Positions 8,480-15,973 of a DNA stretch of 24,082 bases are shown here, one piece after another (position 1 is the first letter of the stretch; every line of letters begins with the position of its first letter). The stretch comes from JAUUZT01 sp964654015. GTDB lineage: Bacteria; Chloroflexota; Dehalococcoidia; GIF9; AB-539-J10. The notes under the pieces were generated by a model. That model made no database searches. It was not told where the DNA came from and was given only the letters and a program-made list of their open reading frames with translations. The translations under genes and the position numbers were made by a program. The stretch spans positions 1 to 24,082 of the forward strand of contig CAZZHQ010000028.1 in the NCBI GenBank assembly GCA_964654015.1. The letters are read 5' to 3'.

Positions 8480-9244
8480 TTATCGGGATAGTCCCTTGCC
8501 CTGTTTTGATTCCCATTTCTGGGTGGCGCGTGCATAGTCTGTAATTGCCTGCCTTTGCAGTAGATATTTATTATATTCCTCTGGTAATTCATCTTTCAAT
8601 GTTTCCGCTCCAGCTCTCACTATCCTGGTAAGCTCTGCCACTCTTTTTCCCAAGGCTCTTGATTGAGGAAGTGCTTCTACGTCGTATTCGGCTATTACGC
8701 CGACCTGTCTTATCGCCTGGTTGTTGAATGACCCGATTGCGCCGATAGCATCGCCCATACCAGGAGCCACCACCAGGTTGTTCATTAGCAGCAGGTGACT
8801 GACCAGAAATTGCAGAGCATATTCCTGCCCGCCAAATCTACCCATGCCCTGTGTTAGTACCCCGCCAACTTTGGCGAACCATGGTCGGCCAGTGGCTCGA
8901 TATTTTGAGTTCAGCCCCTGTCCCAGGCGGTCGATGGCGTTCTTCAGTATTCCTGATATGGATAGATGGTATACAGGACTCCCGATTATCAGGCCGTCGG
9001 CTGCCAGGTATTTTTCATATACCTCGTGCATGTCATCCTTGAATCGGAAGATACAAAAATCCCTCTTTTCATTGCACTTGAAACAACTGAGGCATGGATT
9101 GATTTTCTTGCCGGCCAGCAGGAGTAACTGTGTTTCCACGTTGCCTGCCTCCTTTGCTCCTTCCAGGGCCTCCCTGACCATCACCTCGGTGTTGCTGTGA
9201 TGCCTTGGGCTGCCTACTATACCGACGATGTTGACCTTTGCCAT
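8480..9244 (-). CDS. Iron-sulfur flavoprotein (NADPH-dependent FMN reductase fold)
   Basis: A 254-aa flavodoxin-fold protein. The phosphate-binding loop GSPRHHSNTE (11-20) and the flavin-contacting GSPVYHLSISG segment (about 88-98) mark the FMN site. Between them lies a compact cysteine motif, C51, C54, C57 and C64 (CX2CX2CX6C), as in archaeal and clostridial Isf proteins, where it binds [4Fe-4S]. Such proteins exchange electrons with ferredoxin. The C-terminal 60 residues extend beyond the core domain and are helical and charged. The start ATG at 9244 is preceded by GGAGGG. As the first enzyme gene before the ferredoxin and AOR genes, it may pass electrons between the ferredoxin and another acceptor. 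Confidence 0.88.
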   Translation of the reverse strand: MAKVNIVGIVGSPRHHSNTEVMVREALEGAKEAGNVETQLLLLAGKKINPCLSCFKCNEKRDFCIFRFKDDMHEVYEKYLAADGLIIGSPVYHLSISGILKNAIDRLGQGLNSKYRATGRPWFAKVGGVLTQGMGRFGGQEYALQFLVSHLLLMNNLVVAPGMGDAIGAIGSFNNQAIRQVGVIAEYDVEALPQSRALGKRVAELTRIVRAGAETLKDELPEEYNKYLLQRQAITDYARATQKWESKQGKGLSR

Positions 9245-9264
9245 TGAATTCCCTCCATTATCTC

Positions 9265-9280
9265 ATGTGGTTGACCACGT
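9265..9280. promoter_or_regulatory. Palindrome upstream of the flavoprotein gene
   Basis: GTGGT-TG-ACCAC at 9267-9278 is a perfect 5-bp inverted repeat, flanked by a further A/T pair and a G/T pairing. The two-base centre is too tight for an RNA hairpin of full length, so a protein-binding site is more likely. It lies 20 bases before the GGAGGG of the iron-sulfur flavoprotein gene. No convincing -35/-10 pair was found next to it. Confidence 0.3.
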
Positions 9281-9363
9281 TAGTGCCGGAAGTGCTCAAC
9301 ATACACTACTATGTTATGAGAATCAAGACCCTGCTTTCCCGTATGTATCGATGCGCTATTTAC

Positions 9364-10626
9364 TCAGCTTGAACTCCTTTTTACTTTACGAATCAGTAGT
9401 ACTGTAGGAATCGAGACCGCATATAGGAGCAGAAAGATAACAAAAGCGTTGTGGTAGCTACCAGTGATGTCGAAGATGTATCCTGCTACGAAAGGACCGG
9501 AAGCAACTCCAATGCACTGGAAAAAGCTCAACAACCCAAAAATTGTGCCGTAAGAACGCAGTCCAAAGCTGGTGCTGGCGAGCATTGACATGGTTGGGAG
9601 CCAGCTGCCAAGAGAGAAACCGAAGAGCAAGATATAGGACCATAACATGGTCTGTGAAGTTGAAGTGCTCATATTTAACAGCATCAGGATTCCTATAGCC
9701 TGTAGCCCAAGTCCAAAGGCAGAAACATACCTGGCTGGCAGCTTATCACAAAGCCAGCCAAAGGCGAATTTACCGAAGGCACTGGCGATTCCCAGGACAC
9801 TGAGGGCCCCCACTGCCGTTGCGGTAGAGAAGCCAATATCTTCGAAATGAGGCACCTGGCTTTGTACCACGCCAACACTGCTGAATCCTCCTGTCAGGTA
9901 GGAGATAGCAATCAACCAGAATGCAATCGTAGCAAAAGCTGCCTTCAAGGATAACCCCTGCGAGGATACAGAGCCGCTTCCGTTTGCTTTATCTGTTATT
10001 GCTGGCTTAATCCCATCAGGGAATAGCCCGATATCTGATGGCCTGGTTTTTACTATCAGTAGCGTCGCGGGAATCAGAGAAGCACAGGCGATTACGGCCA
10101 GGATTAGATAGGTTGTCCTCCAGCCAAAACTGGGTATTAGATAGCCTCCAACGAGAGGTGCAAATACGAAACCGGCTGCACCTATCCCCATTGACATTAC
10201 GCCGATAGCCATGCCTCTTTTTTTATTAAACCAGTTTGAAACCATGGTGCTGGCGGATACCTGGGCTGAAGCTGCTGTACCAATACCGACAATGGCATAT
10301 CCCAGGTAGAATTGCCAGAGAGAGGTTGTTGCGCTCAACAGAATAAAGCCTAAACCCATTATAGGAACCCCGGTGCAGATAACCCTTTTTGGTCCATAGC
10401 GGTCAACGATTCGTCCTGCGAAAGGCGAGGTTGCTCCCGTAACCAGGAGGAGGATAGAAAAGGCTATCATTATCCCGGCTCGATTCCATCCCATATCAGC
10501 CTGAAGGGGCCTGATGAACAGACTGAAAATGAAATAACCACATCCTGTGGGGATGAACAGGCACAAAAAAGCAACCAGCAGTATCCAGTATCCGTAAAAT
10601 ATTTTTAGCTTCTTTATCGGATTCAT
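9364..10626 (-). CDS. MFS transporter, OFA/monocarboxylate-like
   Basis: A 420-aa, 12-helix MFS carrier. It begins with a basic stretch and KIFYGYWILLVAF, and carries the loop 2-3 signature GRIVDRYGPKR (about 71-81). NWFNKKRGMAIGVMSMGIGAAG lies in the helix 4-5 region, and GPFVAGYIFDITGSY near the end is typical of the branch. A hydrophilic central loop (about 195-220) separates the two six-helix halves. It heads the minus-strand cluster but is 119 bases upstream of the flavoprotein gene, so it may be transcribed with it or separately. The ATG at 10626 follows only a weak GAAGAG. It is probably an importer of the compound processed by the downstream enzymes; the substrate is unknown. Confidence 0.87.
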   Translation of the reverse strand: MNPIKKLKIFYGYWILLVAFLCLFIPTGCGYFIFSLFIRPLQADMGWNRAGIMIAFSILLLVTGATSPFAGRIVDRYGPKRVICTGVPIMGLGFILLSATTSLWQFYLGYAIVGIGTAASAQVSASTMVSNWFNKKRGMAIGVMSMGIGAAGFVFAPLVGGYLIPSFGWRTTYLILAVIACASLIPATLLIVKTRPSDIGLFPDGIKPAITDKANGSGSVSSQGLSLKAAFATIAFWLIAISYLTGGFSSVGVVQSQVPHFEDIGFSTATAVGALSVLGIASAFGKFAFGWLCDKLPARYVSAFGLGLQAIGILMLLNMSTSTSQTMLWSYILLFGFSLGSWLPTMSMLASTSFGLRSYGTIFGLLSFFQCIGVASGPFVAGYIFDITGSYHNAFVIFLLLYAVSIPTVLLIRKVKRSSS

Positions 10627-10661
10627 TTCATTCTCTTCACTACTATTTGAAGCACTCTACC

Positions 10662-10689
10662 GTATAACGTACCCTTCTATTGGTTATAC
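10662..10689. promoter_or_regulatory. Inverted repeat upstream of the MFS gene
   Basis: GTATAAC (10662-10668) and GTTATAC (10683-10689) are perfect reverse complements separated by 14 bases. Their centres are 21 bp apart, two helical turns, a spacing suited to a dimeric regulator bound on one DNA face. It lies 36 bases upstream of the MFS start at 10626. Confidence 0.35.
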
Positions 10690-10907
10690 CCTGAGAAAAT
10701 GGCAGTCTACACGCAGCATCTATATTAAGGGAAAGGCTGATAACCACCTAATCCTGTTCTGTCAATCGACTGGCGCTATGCTGGAGTTTGCGGTATTGGC
10801 AGATTATAGCTTGCTTCGAGGAAATAGGGAAGCTTTTTAAATATCCCCTGCAATTTGACGATGAGCGACTATCCATCTAAATGCAAACATCGGAGACATG
10901 CTTATTG

Positions 10908-10913
10908 TATAAT
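10908..10913 (+). promoter_or_regulatory. Candidate -10 box for the small membrane protein gene
   Basis: A perfect TATAAT lies 34 bases before the ATG at 10948. No good -35 match stands 16-18 bases upstream, so only the -10 element is supported. Confidence 0.35.
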
Positions 10914-10947
10914 GTGGTTGAACATTTAATATAGAGGGGTATACATA

Positions 10948-11115
10948 ATGGAATTAGCTAAAATTATTCCCTTTCTTGGGGCAATCATTGCGGCAATTGC
11001 CGCATACTTCACATATCGGGATTATGGCACTACTGAAGCTATTACAGTGGGATTTGCCTTATTTGCGTTCTCCATAGCGTTTTATTATTGGATAACGAAA
11101 AAGGATGTTTCCTGA
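10948..11115 (+). CDS. Small two-helix membrane protein, 55 aa
   Basis: The frame starts at an ATG with GAGGGG seven bases or so upstream and a consensus -10 box before it. It encodes 55 residues ending in TGA at 11113. Two hydrophobic segments (about 5-22 and 31-49) are separated by a short polar loop, YRDYGTTEA, and the C-terminus is KKDVS with basic residues. This is a clean two-helix hairpin topology, so a membrane protein is likely. I recognise no family. It lies about 145 bases before an MFS gene on the same strand and might be an accessory peptide of a carrier, but nothing shows this directly. Confidence 0.55.
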   Translation: MELAKIIPFLGAIIAAIAAYFTYRDYGTTEAITVGFALFAFSIAFYYWITKKDVS

Positions 11116-11260
11116 ATACAGTCAGGAAATCACTCTCCCTGAGTTAAAAAATAGAGATAAGTAGCCAGTCTCTTTCTTAGAGAGGAGTTGAGCCTGTCCT
11201 TCCTGTGGTTACCGGGTGTGGGGGCGCACGTTTAAATCGTTGGTGATACAATATGTGGCT

Positions 11261-12469
11261 ATGGAAACCGATATTGGACGGCAGTCTGAAGGAATAGAGG
11301 TATCCCAGGGTTTGTTCCCTGTTCGCCATCGTCGTTCTATAATCCTTTTCCTCATTGCCACTTTCTTTTACTGGCTTGGACTCTATCTTTTTGTGCCAAT
11401 TTTTCCTGTCTATGCCCAATCTATGGGAGCCAGCCTTTCCATGGTTGGTGTAGTAGTAGCATCCTATGCCTTTCCTCAGTTGTTATTACGAATTCCTATG
11501 GGTATCTACTATGACTCTATGAAGAGGCGAAAGCCAATGATAGCTATGGCAATGGTAGCAGTATCAGTAGGCGCGCTAGGTCTTGGCCTGGCACCAAATG
11601 TTACTTTCCTTTGGATAGCTCGTATTATTACAGGTATAGGAGGGGCGACCTGGGTAGCCTTTACTGTATACATGGTCTCCTACTATTCGCGTCAGAGTGG
11701 AGCGCGGGCTATCGGGCTTATTAATTCTGTCAACTGTATAGCTCTGGTAATAGCAACTTTCAGTGGCGGAATCATAGCAGAATACTGGAGCCCGCGGCAT
11801 ACTTTCTTCATAGCGGCTCTACTGGGTATAGTTGGGCTTGTTGTTTTGCTTTTTAGTCGTGAACCCGCTGCGCAGTCGGCTTCAAACATCTCTTTTGCCA
11901 GTTTCAGGAAGGTAGTTTCTTCCCGTTTGTTGCTGGTAGTGTCGTTTATGGCAGTACTGCTACAGTTTGCCATGTTTGCCGGTATATTTGGCTTTATTCC
12001 CATATATGCAGCACGTATCGGCGCTTCAAGTGCTGACCTGGGAATTATCACCACCGCAGCCCTGGCGGCTGCCGCAGTGGCCGCGATCCTGTCGATTCCT
12101 GTAGCAGAACGCATCGGCTATACTGCTACTATTGTCATTGGCTCCATACTTATTGCTTTTGCGCTGGTTGTGGTTCCTACTATCCATAGCATATCTGTAC
12201 TGGTTGTGATTCAAGTTCTAAATGGTTTTGGAAGAGGGATACTACAGACTGTCTTAATGGCCCTTAGCATCAAGTCAATTGCTCCGCAGCAGAGAGCGAC
12301 AGCAATGGGATTCTACCAGGCTGTTTATGCAGTTGGTATGATAGCAGGCCCAATGGTCTCTGGCGTCCTGGCTGATAACATGGGGCTTTCTTCCGTATTC
12401 TATCTATCTGCGTCTCTACTGCTGGTGATTGCAGGAATGGCTTTTCTTCCCGTTCTACGAAAAACCTGA
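11261..12469 (+). CDS. MFS transporter, drug/sugar-efflux-like
   Basis: A 12-helix MFS carrier of 402 aa if it starts at ATG 11261. A GTG at 11216 would add 15 residues, and an in-frame TGA at 11189 bars anything longer. Neither start has a strong ribosome binding site, so the start is uncertain. The loop 2-3 signature is GIYYDSMKRRKP, helix 4 includes ARIITGIGGATW, and the second half ends with GMIAGPMVSGVLADNMGL. It lacks the FYGW/YGY N-terminus of the other carriers in this window and belongs to a different MFS branch closer to efflux permeases. It precedes the HpcH/HpaI-family gene by 185 bases on the same strand. The substrate is unknown. Confidence 0.82.
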   Translation: METDIGRQSEGIEVSQGLFPVRHRRSIILFLIATFFYWLGLYLFVPIFPVYAQSMGASLSMVGVVVASYAFPQLLLRIPMGIYYDSMKRRKPMIAMAMVAVSVGALGLGLAPNVTFLWIARIITGIGGATWVAFTVYMVSYYSRQSGARAIGLINSVNCIALVIATFSGGIIAEYWSPRHTFFIAALLGIVGLVVLLFSREPAAQSASNISFASFRKVVSSRLLLVVSFMAVLLQFAMFAGIFGFIPIYAARIGASSADLGIITTAALAAAAVAAILSIPVAERIGYTATIVIGSILIAFALVVVPTIHSISVLVVIQVLNGFGRGILQTVLMALSIKSIAPQQRATAMGFYQAVYAVGMIAGPMVSGVLADNMGLSSVFYLSASLLLVIAGMAFLPVLRKT

Positions 12470-12570
12470 TGAGAATACTGTCTCCTTCCCTGTCGCGTGC
12501 ACAAATTGTTGAGCTATACTTTTCCCCTGTGGATACAGGTGTTGTTAGCTGTGGGGAACAATGATAATTA

Positions 12571-12600
12571 TTGCATTAAATGCCAGTATGTACGTATACT
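12571..12600 (+). promoter_or_regulatory. Candidate promoter for the HpcH/HpaI-family gene
   Basis: TTGCAT (12571-12576) and TATACT (12595-12600) are 18 bases apart. The -10 box is part of a short inverted repeat, AGTAT-N6-ATACT (12585-12600). Transcription would start about 45 bases before the ATG at 12655, which has a strong GGAGGAG. Confidence 0.45.
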
Positions 12601-12654
12601 ATTATCGTCGGTTGCTCTTAACTGGCGGATAAAAAATAAACGGAGGAGAACAAA

Positions 12655-13446
12655 ATGAGAAGAAACATACTAAGGGAACTTTTAGATGCTGGGAAACCAA
12701 CTTTGGGTACACGGCAGATGATTACATCACCGATGGTAACAGAAATTATTGGTCATTCGGGGATGTTCGACTATATTGAACTCAGCGGAGAATACACTGA
12801 TTGGAGCCTGGAAAGTCTTCCAAATTTCGCTCGTGCAGTTGAGCTTTTTCCCAATCTGACATCGATGATGAAAGTGGAACAGGACCCGAGGTTATTTATT
12901 ACCAATAGGTCTCTCGATGCGGGTATTCAGAATATGTTATTTACCGACTGTCGTTCGGCAGAGGAAGTAAAGCAATGTATCCGCATGGTCTTGCCTGAGA
13001 CTCCTGAAGATGGTGGCGTACATGGAGCTGCCAGTCGTCGCAGTGTTGGCTACATATTGGAGGGTGGTAGTGCTGCCTGGGTGCAGGCTCAGAGAGATGT
13101 TGTTTGTGCTTTCATGATTGAAAAGGGCAGCGCTGTGGAGCAGATTGATGAGATACTGGATGTAAAAGGGGTAGATATGGTTCAATTTGGCCCGACTGAC
13201 TATTCTGTGAGTATTGGTAAGCCTGGAACAGCGAGAAGCCCCGAGGTTCAAAAGGTACAACGTGATGTGATAGCGAAGGCACTAAAGAAAGGGGTTCATC
13301 CCAGGGTTGAGCTGGTTGCCCTTGATAATGCCCAGGAGTTTATTGACATGGGAGTTCGTCACTTCAATATAGGGTTTGATTTAAGAATGATTCATGAATG
13401 GTGTAAGGACAGAGGGGAAAAGATGCGCAAGTTGCTGAATGCTTAA
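12655..13446 (+). CDS. HpcH/HpaI aldolase-family protein, divergent active site
   Basis: A 263-aa TIM-barrel protein of the class II 2-keto-3-deoxy-sugar-acid aldolase/citrate-lyase superfamily. Family landmarks are LGTRQMITSPMVTEIIGHSG (17-36), SLDAGIQNMLFTDCRSAEE (86-104), VEQIDEILDVKGVD and GPTDYSVSIG (179-188). Metal-ligand positions look kept: E156 in MIEKG and D182 in GPTDYS. The usual catalytic residues are changed. The histidine of the EHG motif is Y47 in GEYTDW, the RVP arginine is K73 in MMKVEQD, and the QIE glutamine is M154. Either the chemistry differs from pyruvate aldol cleavage or the substrate is unusual. The ATG has GGAGGAG seven bases upstream. A promoter lies before it and a hairpin terminator after it, so it is probably transcribed alone. 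Confidence 0.83.
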   Translation: MRRNILRELLDAGKPTLGTRQMITSPMVTEIIGHSGMFDYIELSGEYTDWSLESLPNFARAVELFPNLTSMMKVEQDPRLFITNRSLDAGIQNMLFTDCRSAEEVKQCIRMVLPETPEDGGVHGAASRRSVGYILEGGSAAWVQAQRDVVCAFMIEKGSAVEQIDEILDVKGVDMVQFGPTDYSVSIGKPGTARSPEVQKVQRDVIAKALKKGVHPRVELVALDNAQEFIDMGVRHFNIGFDLRMIHEWCKDRGEKMRKLLNA

Positions 13447-13480
13447 TACCCCCTATTAGTAATAATTGAATGGTATGAGC

Positions 13481-13508
13481 AACGGCTATCCGATAATGGG
13501 TAGCCGTT
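13481..13508 (+). terminator. Hairpin between convergent genes
   Basis: AACGGCTATCC and GGGTAGCCGTT pair over 11 positions (one G-T wobble) around a GATAAT loop. It lies 34 bases after the HpcH/HpaI-family stop and 28 bases beyond the URO-D-like stop on the other strand. The downstream plus strand is only moderately T-rich, so efficiency is uncertain. The stem could serve both transcripts. Confidence 0.75.
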
Positions 13509-13535
13509 ACTGTTATTAATCATCTTTGGCAGGGG

Positions 13536-14534
13536 CTACGATTTAGGGGCAGTGTCAACAGCATGTCTGGCGGCGAGAAGGTTGCCATCGGCCACCGTGA
13601 CAGGGAAAGTGCAGCCAGCAGCGACAATCAGTCTACGGCCATCCATTTGTTTGATAGCATCGTGTATCTGTGCTTCAACTTCAGCTCCTGTACCACACTG
13701 CAATACACCGAACTGGTCTATCCCGCCTGCCAACGCCCCAGAAAACATTTTGCTGCCCTCTGCAAGGCTGGGTCCTGCTGTCCTGTCATGCCAGTTCATC
13801 ACCTGTACAGGGTAATCAGCCAGTTGGGCGAACATAGGATACTTTCCGTGGAGGTGCATCATGTTGAACCATCCTTTCTCCGCGGCCTTCAGCACCTCCA
13901 GGTCATATGGTCGGCCGAAATGATGGTATTCTTCCTCGCTAGTTATCTCGTAGCTGGCGGCGCCAGTTGACAGGAAGATGCCGTCGGCACCTTCCTCAAT
14001 GACCGCACGTGCAAAGCTCTGGCAGGTTTCTGTCAGTGCAGCGAGCACCCTCTCCATGCGTTTGGGATTGCGACGTAGCTCCACAAAGCATGCTTCATCG
14101 CCAGAAAGAAGGGTCGCCAATTTAAGTGGGTTAAACATGGTATGGATGACCGGAGTATCAGGGTCCTTCTTTGCAATTACCATGCGTAAACATTCCAGTT
14201 GCTTTCCATAGGTTCCTTTGTGTATGTCCAGCGGTTTAATCTGGTCCCAGTCTGAGGGCTTCTTGACTGGTGCTTCCAGAAAGTCACGTTCCCCGATTAA
14301 TTTGCCGCGAAATTCATGTTTCAGTCCATAATCATCGATGCAATAGGTGGATGAGGGGGGTATTTTGATGAAATCAAAGTCATAACGGGTATAGAAGTCG
14401 AGGGCTACCCTCGCCAGCGACTCCGCTTCCTGGTCATCAATTGGCCAGTGACGCCAGAATGCCACTGGCATGCGGTCAACCTTTTCTCCGGCTATTACAG
14501 CTTTTATCCTTTGTCTTTTTGTCATTTCCGCCAT
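13536..14534 (-). CDS. URO-D superfamily protein (methyltransferase-like)
   Basis: A 332-aa TIM-barrel protein of the uroporphyrinogen decarboxylase superfamily. It is closer to the MtaA/MtbA/CmuA corrinoid-linked group than to HemE. The N-terminus has TKRQRIKAVIAGEKVDRMPV, the usual opening. Candidate zinc ligands are H227 and H229 in MMHLHGKY and C308 in AGCTFP. Methylcobamide methyltransferases use HxC...C, so the middle ligand here is His rather than Cys. GADGIFLSTGAAS (182-194) is also family-typical. No corrinoid-binding partner lies in the window, so a methyl-transfer role is only suggested. AAAGGAGG precedes the ATG at 14534 by nine bases. It follows the M20D gene by 77 bases and ends the minus-strand run, 28 bases from the shared hairpin. 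Confidence 0.85.
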   Translation of the reverse strand: MAEMTKRQRIKAVIAGEKVDRMPVAFWRHWPIDDQEAESLARVALDFYTRYDFDFIKIPPSSTYCIDDYGLKHEFRGKLIGERDFLEAPVKKPSDWDQIKPLDIHKGTYGKQLECLRMVIAKKDPDTPVIHTMFNPLKLATLLSGDEACFVELRRNPKRMERVLAALTETCQSFARAVIEEGADGIFLSTGAASYEITSEEEYHHFGRPYDLEVLKAAEKGWFNMMHLHGKYPMFAQLADYPVQVMNWHDRTAGPSLAEGSKMFSGALAGGIDQFGVLQCGTGAEVEAQIHDAIKQMDGRRLIVAAGCTFPVTVADGNLLAARHAVDTAPKS

Positions 14535-14611
14535 TTCAAATATCCTCCTTTAGCTATGTATTATGGATAAGATATACCGATAATGATACACAATCTACTA
14601 TATTTTTTCTC

Positions 14612-15793
14612 TTAATGCTCGGACAGGTATTTTAACAGGGCATTGATGCCGATTTCTGTACCTGCCTGGAGACAGGATTCATCGAAGTTAAAACGCGGGT
14701 TGTGGTGAGGATAGTCAAGCCCCTTTGCTTTATTGGCTCCTCCCAGGAAGAAGAAGCAACCTGGCACCTGTTGAAGATAGAATGACATATCCTCTCCTAC
14801 CATGGTTTGTTCTGCGATGACAACGTTCTTTTCCCCGACTACTTCTCTGGCTACCCCCGTGACCAGTGTGGTCATCGCTTCGTCGTTTACCACCACCGGG
14901 TGGCGGCGCATATAGTTAAACTCATAGTCAGCCCTTAGTCCGTCACATATACCTTTGATTATCTCCTCCATCCTCTTTGGTATGAACTTGCGGATTTCCG
15001 GATCAAGGGTCCTGACCGTGCCTGACATTTCCACTTTATCCGAAATGATGTTAAAAGCGTCCCCGCCATTGATGGTGCCTATGGTAAGGACCGCAGGAGT
15101 GAGTGGGGAAATCTCACGGCTTACGATGGACTGGAGGGCAGTTACTATGTGACTGCTGACCAGTATAGTGTCGATGCCATCCTGTGGCACTGCACCGTGT
15201 GCGCCCGTTCCTTTTATTGTTATGGTGAACATGTCGGTGCTTCCCATCAATGGACCGGGCCTAAGAGCCACCTTTCCTATGGGAAGGTAGTTCCAGATGT
15301 GCAAACCGATTGCTGCGTCTACGGTTGGGTTCTCTAGAACACCTTCGGAGACCATAAGCTCAGCACCACCTGCTCCCTCCTCCGCTGGCTGGAAAACGAA
15401 TTTAATAATTCCCTTTAGTTCATCTCTATGCTGTGCCAGTATTTTGGCTATGTGTAGCGCGATGCTAACATGTCCGTCGTGTCCACAAGCGTGCATTTTC
15501 CCATCATTCTGAGAGACATAATCCACTTCGTTTTGCTCTTTGATTGGCAAGGCGTCTATGTCACTGCGATACATGATTGTCTTGCCTGCCTGTTTGCCCC
15601 GCAACAGTCCGACAACGCCTGTTTTTCCGACACCTGTTTGCACTTCCAGCCCAAAACCGCGCAACTTTTCGGCGATGTAGTCGGAAGTCTCTTCAACCTC
15701 AAATCTTATCCCGGGGATGCGGTGCAATTCTCGCCGGACTCTAATGAGTTCCTGTTCCTCCTGTTGTACTTCTCTCTTAACATCGATAGCCAT
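14612..15793 (-). CDS. M20D amidohydrolase (hippurate / N-acyl amino acid hydrolase type)
   Basis: A 393-aa metal-dependent amidohydrolase releasing an acyl or aryl acid from an amino acid. The start is ATG at 15793, supported by AAAGGAGAT just upstream; the frame is open to 15934, but that part has no family similarity. Metal ligands are visible: C103 and H105 in HACGHDGH, E138 (with E139) in QPAEEG, H165 in GLHIWN, and the late His pair in PHHNPRF. The dimerisation domain starts near GTGAHGAVP (about 196-204). No signal peptide is seen. It is about 180 bases downstream of an MFS gene and upstream of the URO-D-like gene, all on the minus strand. It is unrelated in detail to the M20 hydrolase at 3662-4870, which belongs to the ArgE/DapE branch. 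Confidence 0.92.
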   Translation of the reverse strand: MAIDVKREVQQEEQELIRVRRELHRIPGIRFEVEETSDYIAEKLRGFGLEVQTGVGKTGVVGLLRGKQAGKTIMYRSDIDALPIKEQNEVDYVSQNDGKMHACGHDGHVSIALHIAKILAQHRDELKGIIKFVFQPAEEGAGGAELMVSEGVLENPTVDAAIGLHIWNYLPIGKVALRPGPLMGSTDMFTITIKGTGAHGAVPQDGIDTILVSSHIVTALQSIVSREISPLTPAVLTIGTINGGDAFNIISDKVEMSGTVRTLDPEIRKFIPKRMEEIIKGICDGLRADYEFNYMRRHPVVVNDEAMTTLVTGVAREVVGEKNVVIAEQTMVGEDMSFYLQQVPGCFFFLGGANKAKGLDYPHHNPRFNFDESCLQAGTEIGINALLKYLSEH

Positions 15794-15879
15794 ACAGGTT
15801 TTATCTCCTTTCGTTTTTTGTTTCAGCCTGCTGTACAGGCATCCGTTAAAATCAATTGTAGCACCAAATATCAGGCGAT

Positions 15880-15895
15880 GGAGAAGTAGTTCTCC
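15880..15895. repeat. Perfect small stem-loop between MFS and M20D genes
   Basis: GGAGAA, loop GTAG, TTCTCC: a perfect 6-bp stem with a tetraloop in the 180-base gap. A second short one, GCCTG-CTGTA-CAGGC, lies at 15826-15840. Neither is followed by a T-run on the minus strand, so they are not classical terminators. They could mark RNA processing or a binding site. Confidence 0.3.
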
Positions 15896-15973
15896 TGCTG
15901 AGCCGTGTCGGGGGTGATGATTTAGGGCGGGCATATCTGGAAGAGGGCTCCAGTAGGGAGATTCTAATCGTGT

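Larger units (their letters stand above)
10627..10947. other. Divergent intergenic region
   Basis: About 320 bases between the minus-strand MFS gene and the plus-strand small membrane protein gene. It holds the inverted repeat at 10662-10689 and a consensus -10 box at 10908-10913. No gene or further repeat is seen. Confidence 0.5.

Noticed and set aside
12528..12536. DnaA-box-like TGTGGATAC
   Set aside because: A single 8-of-9 match without other boxes, an AT-rich unwinding element or dnaA/dnaN nearby; no origin call is justified.
15794..15934. Extension of the M20D reading frame upstream of 15793
   Set aside because: The added 47 residues lack family similarity, and a good ribosome binding site marks the internal ATG.
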